From Aquificota bacterium (lineage in GTDB: Bacteria; Aquificota; Aquificia; Aquificales; Hydrogenothermaceae): a DNA stretch of 5,176 nt. The translations under genes were made by a program, and so were the position numbers. Every line of letters begins with the position of its first letter. Position 1 is the first letter of the stretch. The DNA is taken from assembly GCA_013153295.1 (NCBI GenBank), contig JAADEV010000011.1:1-5176 (forward strand), read 5' to 3'. Under the pieces are notes generated by a model, which was not told the DNA's origin, did no database searches, and saw nothing but the letters and a program-made list of their open reading frames with translations. Positions 1 to 4,047 of this stretch are shown piece after piece.

Positions 1-527
1 CCAAAAAACTTATAAAACACAGGATACAGGAACATAGATATTGTGCCAAATATTGTTACCGTTGCCACAGCCATTGCGGCGTGGTGCATTTCAGCCCTTA
101 CCACAGGTGCAGTAGCCAATACGGCGGAAGCCCCACAGATTGAACTACCGGAAGCGATTAGATAACCCATTTCCGGTTCCAGTTTAAATACTTTTTTGGA
201 AACCCACACACCAAACAGAAAGGTTGACACAAGCATTACAGTATCAACAATAAGCCCAACAATACCTACATCTATAACATTTTGGAAGGTTAACCTAAAG
301 CCTAAAAATACTATAGCTACCCTAAGTATCTTTTTTAAGGAAAAGATAACACCCGGTTTTAGTGTTTCTGGTAATTTCCAGATATTTCCTATTAAAACCC
401 CTACAAGGATAGCTACAATAAGCGGGCTAAAGTTTACAGTTTCCTTTACTATCTGTAATGATGATATAAATGTGGATATAACCGCTAAAACTACGGTGAA
501 AGCTATTCCGGGAATGTATTTAACCAA
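1..527 (-). CDS. yeiH: YeiH/UPF0324 family putative sulfate exporter, C-terminal half outside window
   Basis: Inner-membrane protein of the UPF0324/YeiH family, often annotated as putative sulfate exporters; the true substrate is uncertain. I translated the minus strand by hand: 175 codons are visible of a family that usually has about 310-350, so the C-terminal part is missing beyond base 1. Hydrophobic segments lie near residues 5-24, 33-50, 67-81 and 86-109. The family signature follows: SGSSICGASAV at 126-136, then TAPVVRAE (139-146) and TVTIFGTISMFLYP (156-169). LKPG (56-59) and FLGFRL (74-79) also fit. No ATG or GTG lies upstream in this frame before the stop at 645-647, so I chose TTG at 525-527. 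It has GGGGTGGAG 4-8 bases upstream and gives an N-terminus (MVKYIPGIAF) like that of relatives. It lies downstream of fadL on the same strand, separated by a terminator, so it is probably transcribed on its own. Family is secure; start and substrate less so. Confidence 0.88.
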   Translation of the reverse strand, partial: MVKYIPGIAFTVVLAVISTFISSLQIVKETVNFSPLIVAILVGVLIGNIWKLPETLKPGVIFSLKKILRVAIVFLGFRLTFQNVIDVGIVGLIVDTVMLVSTFLFGVWVSKKVFKLEPEMGYLIASGSSICGASAVLATAPVVRAEMHHAAMAVATVTIFGTISMFLYPVFYKFF

Positions 528-544
528 TCTACTCCACCCCTTCT

Positions 545-555
545 TATACTGTATA
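545..555. promoter_or_regulatory. TATACTGTATA palindrome upstream of the YeiH-family gene
   Basis: A perfect odd-centred palindrome, TATAC-T-GTATA, 17 bases upstream of the TTG start. Read on the minus strand it contains TATACA and TATAAG, either of which could serve as a -10 box, but I see no convincing -35 at the right distance. The same palindrome occurs in the fadL leader (1936-1946), with an imperfect copy at 1983-1993, which suggests a shared operator or a shared promoter type. Function is inferred. Confidence 0.4.
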
Positions 556-616
556 TATAAAAATGGTATTTGTATATCTGGTATAAATCCAATTGGAAAT
601 TTTTATAAAGATATTG

Positions 617-646
617 AAAAATTAAAAAGAGGGGCTTTACGCCCCT
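617..646 (-). terminator. Rho-independent terminator of fadL
   Basis: On the minus strand, 11 bases after the fadL stop, AGGGGC and GCCCCT form a 6-bp stem around a 5-base GTAAA loop. It is followed by C, TTTTT, AA, TTTTT. This is a standard intrinsic terminator. On the plus strand no T-tract follows the hairpin, so it works in one direction only. It separates fadL from the downstream transporter gene. Confidence 0.85.
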
Positions 647-657
647 AAATTTAACCC

Positions 658-1923
658 CTAAAAGTTCCAGTCAAGGGATATACCGATTGAGTTTTGGGAG
701 TTTTTGGCGGAAACACTGCTGTTGGGGTATGCGGAGGTTTGGTCGTAGTATGTTCCAGTTGTTGTTATTTCTTTTTCCAATGCCCTTACATAGGACACAT
801 TAACAGTAAAGTTCTCTGTAAAGTGGTATCCAAAGCCAAGGGTTATGTGGTGTTCTGTTATAGCTGGGAAGCCTACCAGATTAAACCACTCAAGGTTGTA
901 GTCTGGAAATGGTGCTTTAAGGTCTGGAATATTGTTTAGGTGAAGTGTGTTTAGGTCTGATTTACCCCTAATTGGGGATTTTCCGTAGTTATAACCTGCC
1001 CTTAAAGCCAGTCTCGGTGTTATTTTATACTCTCCACCTACAGCGAATACCCACTGGTCTTTCCATTTAAACTGTTTGTATCCTTCAGCGTCAGACCAGT
1101 TTATCCATCTTATATCAAAACCGAATTTAAGGTTTTCTATCGGTCTAAACCCTACCCCTACAGATATTTCCTGCGGTTGCTCCAACTTTATATCCTCAAA
1201 CTTACCGTCCCCATCACTGTCAAACACCTTTTCATACTTCATTTTTACACTTGATTGGTAGTAAGCCCCTAAACAGATATTGTGTATTGGCTTGTAGTTT
1301 ATACCTACAGAAGCCCCTATACCGTAGCTGTTTGACTGTCCCCCCCCTGCGTTCCAACAGGTTGCTGGGTCGTTAATATCCCTACACAGTGTAGCCCCTA
1401 TATCCAGTGAACCCCAAGCTAAATGTAAAGCTCCCCCTAAAGACAGCTTTTCGTTAACCTTGTATCCAAGGGCTGGGACTATACGCATAAATTGTAAAGA
1501 TGTATGCATATTAGCTAAATCCTGATTATTTTTATAGTCAACACCCATACCTGATACACCGTAAGCCCCAAGCCCAAGAACCAAGTTATCAGAAATCTGA
1601 TTGGTAATGGCGATTTCTGGTATTGTAAACATATCAGCATCACTTGTGTGGTAAGATGCAGGTCTAGCTCCGATGGAGGATTTTGCTTTTACAGTGGGCA
1701 TAAACAGGATACCACCGAAGCTGATGTTAAAACCCCTTTGTCTACCAAGCCAGCCGGGGTTTCTAAATATAGAGTCTGTAGGTTCAAGGCATATCCCTGT
1801 CCCAAGTCCACCCATAGCCCTTGAGGCAGGGGATACACCTATCATATTGTCCCCATTTGTGGCTGAAGCTACACCTACAAAGGAAACAGAGAGTAGAACA
1901 GCAGAAGTTAAAGCCTTTTTCAT
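658..1923 (-). CDS. FadL/OmpP1/TodX family outer-membrane channel
   Basis: A 421-residue beta-barrel protein of the FadL family, which moves hydrophobic molecules (long-chain fatty acids, aromatics) across the outer membrane; the substrate here is unknown. A signal peptide covers residues 1-21, with probable cleavage at VASA|TNGDN. The mature N-terminus carries the family hatch motifs: TNGDNMIG (22-29), SRAMGG (34-39) and, where FadL has NPA, N55-P56-G57. The rest alternates strand-like segments and loops and ends in Phe (LDWNF), the usual barrel-assembly signal. Length is normal for the family. A loop at 180-195 has C180, C189 and a Gly run coded by eight G's; D235-D244 (DSDGDGKFED) resembles a calcium-binding loop. 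The ATG has an excellent SD, GGAGGTGG at 1928-1935. It has its own terminator at 617-646, so it appears monocistronic. Family is certain; transport of fatty acids specifically is not shown. Confidence 0.93.
   Translation of the reverse strand: MKKALTSAVLLSVSFVGVASATNGDNMIGVSPASRAMGGLGTGICLEPTDSIFRNPGWLGRQRGFNISFGGILFMPTVKAKSSIGARPASYHTSDADMFTIPEIAITNQISDNLVLGLGAYGVSGMGVDYKNNQDLANMHTSLQFMRIVPALGYKVNEKLSLGGALHLAWGSLDIGATLCRDINDPATCWNAGGGQSNSYGIGASVGINYKPIHNICLGAYYQSSVKMKYEKVFDSDGDGKFEDIKLEQPQEISVGVGFRPIENLKFGFDIRWINWSDAEGYKQFKWKDQWVFAVGGEYKITPRLALRAGYNYGKSPIRGKSDLNTLHLNNIPDLKAPFPDYNLEWFNLVGFPAITEHHITLGFGYHFTENFTVNVSYVRALEKEITTTGTYYDQTSAYPNSSVSAKNSQNSIGISLDWNF
1340..1347 (-). repeat. G8 homopolymer inside the fadL-family gene
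   Basis: Eight consecutive C's on the plus strand read as eight G's in the gene, covering codons G193-G195. It is the longest G/C homopolymer I see in the window. The present length keeps the gene in frame. Losing one G would bring a TAG at 1317-1319, about ten codons on; gaining one would bring a TGA about thirty-three codons on. Confidence 0.9.
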
Positions 1924-1935
1924 ATTGCCACCTCC

Positions 1936-1946
1936 TATACAGTATA
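1936..1946. promoter_or_regulatory. TATACAGTATA palindrome next to the fadL Shine-Dalgarno
   Basis: An 11-base odd-centred palindrome directly upstream of the SD GGAGGTGG (1928-1935) and 12 bases before the fadL ATG. On the minus strand it reads TATACTGTATA, which includes the -10-like TATACT. A promoter using that box would leave almost no leader, so an operator is at least as likely. Its partner at 1983-1993 is 36 bases away. Confidence 0.4.
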
Positions 1947-1982
1947 TATATTTTTATAGTTAGTATATACAATATACAAAAA

Positions 1983-1993
1983 CATACTGTATA
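1983..1993. promoter_or_regulatory. Second, imperfect copy of the palindrome (CATACTGTATA)
   Basis: It matches TATACTGTATA at 10 of 11 positions. Together with the next base pair it shares the 12-mer ATACTGTATATA (1984-1995) with the copy upstream of the YeiH-family gene (546-557). With the 1936-1946 copy it forms an inverted pair flanking the AT-rich fadL promoter region, as would suit a looping or cooperative repressor. This is inference. Confidence 0.35.
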
Positions 1994-2017
1994 TAAGGTT
2001 GTCAAACGCTAACCTTA
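1994..2017. promoter_or_regulatory. TAAGGTT-N10-AACCTTA dyad over a fadL -35-like TTGACA
   Basis: Perfect 7-base arms, TAAGGTT (1994-2000) and AACCTTA (2011-2017), are separated by 10 bases, the spacing of a dimeric regulator site. On the minus strand the dyad contains a perfect -35 hexamer TTGACA (2000-2005) facing fadL. No good -10 lies 16-18 bases further on; the nearest AT-rich choices sit 20 or more bases away, so the fadL promoter cannot be fixed exactly. No T-tract follows on either strand, so it is not a terminator. Confidence 0.4.
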
Positions 2018-2018
2018 C

Positions 2019-2047
2019 TTGATAGAGGTGGCTGTGTGGACTATTAT
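2019..2047 (+). promoter_or_regulatory. Likely sigma-70 type promoter for the small Cys-rich membrane protein gene
   Basis: TTGATA (2019-2024) and TATTAT (2042-2047) are separated by 17 bases, a near-consensus promoter. The start of transcription would fall near 2054, very close to the SD-like GAAAGGGG (2051-2058), so the mRNA leader would be only about 11 bases. The TAAGGTT/AACCTTA dyad lies immediately upstream, so one regulator could affect both this gene and fadL. Confidence 0.45.
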
Positions 2048-2064
2048 TTAGAAAGGGGTTTTAG

Positions 2065-2193
2065 ATGGATTATATTATTGTTGGTTTAAGTGTATTTCTA
2101 TCTTTACTTTATCTAATTAGAAGGATAAGAAGGGAGATAAAGATGGGGCAGTGTGGTGTCTGCCCCCTTTCCAGTGGTTGTAAAAGGGATTAA
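2065..2193 (+). CDS. FeoB-associated-type Cys-rich small membrane protein
   Basis: A 42-residue protein found by reading the plus strand. Residues 3-18 (YIIVGLSVFLSLLYLI) form one membrane helix. A basic stretch, RRIRREIK (19-26), should face the cytoplasm, followed by a Cys-rich tail QCGVCPLSSGC (29-39; C30, C33, C39). This plan of one short helix, Arg/Lys and a CxxC-type tail is that of the FeoB-associated Cys-rich membrane proteins, small partners found near ferrous iron transport genes; their exact role is unsettled. No feoB is visible here. The ATG is 6 bases after GAAAGGGG, with a promoter-like pair at 2019-2047. Its stop overlaps the stop of the Fe-S carrier gene by 4 bases, tail to tail. 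That link suits an iron role, but it is context only. Confidence 0.8.
   Translation: MDYIIVGLSVFLSLLYLIRRIRREIKMGQCGVCPLSSGCKRD
2145..2166 (-). terminator. Possible terminator of the Fe-S carrier gene, inside the convergent small gene
   Basis: Perfect 7-bp stem GGGGCAG/CTGCCCC with an 8-base loop, 24 bases past the carrier stop on the minus strand. It is followed by ATCTTTATCT, a weak T-tract. There is no other space for a terminator because the genes overlap. On the plus strand the stem lies within the coding region (the Cys-rich tail) and is followed only by CTTT. The stem is certain; terminator function is tentative. Confidence 0.4.
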
Positions 2194-2531
2194 CAGGAGA
2201 AGGAGTTTCCGCAACCGCAGGAGTTTGCGGCGTTTGGGTTCTTTATTGTAAACCCTCCACCCATAAAATCCTGCACATAGTCAAGTGTTGCACCTTCTAT
2301 GTAAGGGGCAGAAAATTCATCTATTGCTATCTTTACACCGTTTTCCAATTCTACCACTTTATCGTTTTCCTCTATAGCTTCATCAAAGCCCATTGCGTAT
2401 TGGAAACCTGAACAGCCTCCGGGAACAACCCTAACCCTCAGTATTGGGTTTTGTATACCCTGTTCATCTGCAATTCTTTTAATCTCCTCTGCCGCCGTTT
2501 CTGTAATATTAAAGTTTACTGTAGACTGCAT
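2190..2531 (-). CDS. erpA: A-type Fe-S cluster carrier (ErpA/IscA/HesB family)
   Basis: A 113-residue cytoplasmic carrier that receives Fe-S clusters from the assembly machinery and passes them to apo-enzymes. The three conserved ligands are present: C40 in PGGCSGFQY (37-45), and C105 and C107 in NSCGCGNSF (103-111). The central DYVQDFMGGGFTIKNPNA region (84-101) is the usual family block. GGCSGFQY with NPNA..CGCG.SF is closer to ErpA than to IscA, but the paralogues are hard to separate by sequence alone. Length is normal. An extra Cys, C113, is the last residue. The ATG has an SD AGGAGG at 2539-2544. It lies 68 bases after sppA on the same strand and probably has its own promoter at 2593-2621. 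No iscS, iscU or suf gene is in view. Confidence 0.93.
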   Translation of the reverse strand: MQSTVNFNITETAAEEIKRIADEQGIQNPILRVRVVPGGCSGFQYAMGFDEAIEENDKVVELENGVKIAIDEFSAPYIEGATLDYVQDFMGGGFTIKNPNAANSCGCGNSFSC

Positions 2532-2592
2532 CTTTAAACCTCCTGATTTTTTTAGATAGTCAACATATACCAGTTTAACCCCTTTTATTATG

Positions 2593-2621
2593 ATTATAGT
2601 CAGAAGGACATAAGGTATAAA
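2593..2621 (-). promoter_or_regulatory. Candidate promoter for the Fe-S carrier gene
   Basis: On the minus strand TTTATA (2616-2621) and a perfect TATAAT (2593-2598) are 17 bases apart. It overlaps the last codons and the stop of sppA and would give a leader of about 55 bases. The -35 is weak (4 of 6). Read-through from the sppA operon remains possible because no terminator lies between the genes. Confidence 0.45.
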
Positions 2622-3430
2622 AACTGTGGTATAGATATGTTGTTAAACCCTGCCATACCGTCCATAAGTTTCTTTATAAAGTTCTGTTTATCCCCAAGGT
2701 GGATTATTAATACCGGCTTTCCTTCTAATTTTGCCAGCTTTTTTGCCTCTTTTATCGCATCTTGCACATTTCCTATTTTGTCAACCAGTCCTATCTCCTT
2801 TGCCTGTCTTCCTGTAAAAATCCTACCGTCTGCATACTGTTTTAACTTTTCCATCTTTACAGGTCTATACTTTACTATATCCTCTAAAAACTGGTTGTGA
2901 ACATCTTTTATAGCTGTTTCAAGTAGTTTCCTTTGTTCAGGTGTAAGTTTGTTGTTAGGGTAGAGTATATCTTTGTTCTTTCCACTTTTTATATTTTCCA
3001 TCTCTACACCTATCTTTTCCATCACTTTGGAGATGTTTATATGCTGGATTATTACACCTATAGACCCTGTTATTGTCCCACCGTTGGCGTATATAACATT
3101 GGCAGGGATACTTATATAGTATCCCCCTGATGCGGCAACATTACCCATTGATACAACAACTGGCTTTTTCTTCCTTAGTTTTTCTATTGCAGAGTATATC
3201 TCCTGTGATGCCCCTACAGCTCCACCGGGGCTGTCCACCACTATAACAACAGCTTTTATAGATTTGTTATTCTGGGCAGTTTGTATATGGTCTATTATAG
3301 GCATATACTCAGATATAACCCCTTTTATCTGTATAACTGCTATTTTGGGGGAGGCTTTAAAGGACAGATAACTTAAAAGGTAAAGTAGCCCTACAAGTAT
3401 ACCTATCCCTATTGCTATCTTTTTTTTCAT
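2600..3430 (-). CDS. sppA: Signal peptide peptidase SppA, short form
   Basis: A membrane-bound serine protease (family S49) that degrades signal peptides left in the membrane after secretion. Of its 276 residues, 4-24 form an N-terminal anchor, leaving the protease domain outside the cytoplasm. The visible motifs are DSPGG (66-70), the nucleophile S101 in NVAASGGYY (97-105), TGSIGV (121-126), and the general base K153 in SGKNKD (149-154). The S-to-K distance of 52 residues equals that of the Bacillus Ser/Lys dyad enzyme. RIFTGRQAKEIGLVD and the following IGN are the usual end block. Length fits the single-domain, short type rather than the double-domain E. coli enzyme. The ATG is 8 bases after AAGGAG, whose first bases belong to the rbfA stop, so translation is probably coupled. 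Codons 2-4 contain a run of eight A's. Confidence 0.94.
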   Translation of the reverse strand: MKKKIAIGIGILVGLLYLLSYLSFKASPKIAVIQIKGVISEYMPIIDHIQTAQNNKSIKAVVIVVDSPGGAVGASQEIYSAIEKLRKKKPVVVSMGNVAASGGYYISIPANVIYANGGTITGSIGVIIQHINISKVMEKIGVEMENIKSGKNKDILYPNNKLTPEQRKLLETAIKDVHNQFLEDIVKYRPVKMEKLKQYADGRIFTGRQAKEIGLVDKIGNVQDAIKEAKKLAKLEGKPVLIIHLGDKQNFIKKLMDGMAGFNNISIPQFLYLMSF

Positions 3431-3442
3431 CTGTTTTTCTCC

Positions 3443-3736
3443 TTAGACCAGTGATTGTGGAATTGGGATAAAGTGTAGCTTTGGTATTTTTCTTATTTTT
3501 ATTCTGTTTGATAATAGGTGTCCTATGTATCCACTTTTTTGGTTTAGCTCTTCTGCTACCTGTTCCACATCTTTTAGGGCTGTGATATACACATCAGACT
3601 TTGCTAAATCTGGAGATGTGTCAACCCTTACTATGGTTATCATATTATCTTGTAGTGGCATATCGTATATAAATATCTCACTTAAAGCCTTTTTTATCCC
3701 TGAGTTTACCTTTTCAGATTTGTGTGGTTTTGCCAT
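3443..3736 (-). CDS. rbfA: 30S ribosome-binding factor RbfA
   Basis: RbfA binds the small ribosomal subunit and assists late maturation of 16S rRNA, notably at the 5' end. The 97-residue product shows the KH-like fold in order: KSEKVNSGIKKALSEIF (6-22), then TIVRVDTSPDLAKSDVYIT (34-52), a helix EQVAEELNQKSGYIGHLL (58-75), and RIKIRKIPKLHFIP (78-91). The helix-kink motif usually given as Ala-x-Gly is K67-S68-G69 here. The protein ends directly after the last strand, without the C-terminal tail seen in many relatives of 110-130 residues. The ATG shares one base with the ylxP stop (TAATG), with AAGGAG 8 bases upstream inside ylxP. It sits next to ylxP, as in Bacillus, where both lie in the nusA-infB region. 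Confidence 0.93.
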   Translation of the reverse strand: MAKPHKSEKVNSGIKKALSEIFIYDMPLQDNMITIVRVDTSPDLAKSDVYITALKDVEQVAEELNQKSGYIGHLLSNRIKIRKIPKLHFIPIPQSLV

Positions 3737-4047
3737 TATATTATCTCCTTGTAAACATTTATGTATATTTCTGGAAAATGGCTTTCTACAAAGTTTACCA
3801 CCGTGTCTATAACCTTTTCCGCCTGTCCCTTTTCAGGGGCTACAGTGGTTATTACTAAAACAGCTGACTGCCATAAATCCTGATTTCCAACTTCTGCCAC
3901 AGCTACATTAAATTTTGCCTTTAGCTTTTCCTTTATAGATTTTAATACCATTCTTTTTTCTTTCAACGAGGAGGAAAAGGGTATATGTATATCTAAAACC
4001 ACATTTCCTATAAAGAAACTTGCCTCTGTGTTTTGTATCCCTGTCAT
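3736..4047 (-). CDS. ylxP: DUF503 / YlxP family protein
   Basis: A 103-residue protein of the DUF503 (YlxP) family; the molecular function is unsettled, but the gene commonly neighbours rbfA, which points to ribosome maturation. Family motifs are clear: SSSLKEKRMVLKSIKEKLKA (25-44), FNVAVAEVGNQDLWQSA (46-62) and a C-terminal helix EKVIDTVVNFVESH (77-90). The usual start is near the VVLDIHIP strand, so this product carries about ten extra N-terminal residues (MTGIQNTEAS). I kept the ATG at 4045-4047 because it overlaps the hisD stop as ATGA, the normal coupling arrangement, with GGAGG further upstream, and no internal Met lies before the first strand. Confidence 0.9.
   Translation of the reverse strand: MTGIQNTEASFFIGNVVLDIHIPFSSSLKEKRMVLKSIKEKLKAKFNVAVAEVGNQDLWQSAVLVITTVAPEKGQAEKVIDTVVNFVESHFPEIYINVYKEII

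Noticed and set aside
545..555. LexA box (CTGT...ACAG) reading of the palindrome
   Set aside because: Each site has only one CTGTATAT-like half and no second half at LexA spacing, and the genes are not DNA-repair genes.
196..648. A 150-codon open frame on the plus strand
   Set aside because: It is opposite the YeiH-family gene, whose minus-strand translation has clear family motifs. The plus-strand product resembles nothing and it runs through the fadL terminator.
694..1261. Plus-strand open frames opposite the fadL-family gene
   Set aside because: They are antisense shadows of a gene with a signal peptide, hatch motifs and a C-terminal Phe; they have no SD or recognisable product.
1784..2012. 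Short open frames on both strands across the fadL start and the control region
   Set aside because: They overlap the fadL signal-peptide codons or the AT-rich promoter region, without SD or family features.
1924..2064. A riboswitch or small RNA in the divergent gap
   Set aside because: The gap is short, strongly AT-rich and shows only short dyads and promoter-like boxes; I could see no conserved riboswitch core or terminator.
2209..2230. CCGCAA/TTGCGG hairpin as a terminator for the small plus-strand gene
   Set aside because: The stem is only 6 bp with a 10-base loop, followed by no T-tract worth the name, and it encodes the conserved CGCG of the Fe-S carrier, which explains the base pattern.
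3420..3427. A8 run in codons 2-4 of sppA as a slippage control site
   Set aside because: Lys-rich signal anchors coded by AAA are common in AT-rich genomes; nothing else suggests control here.
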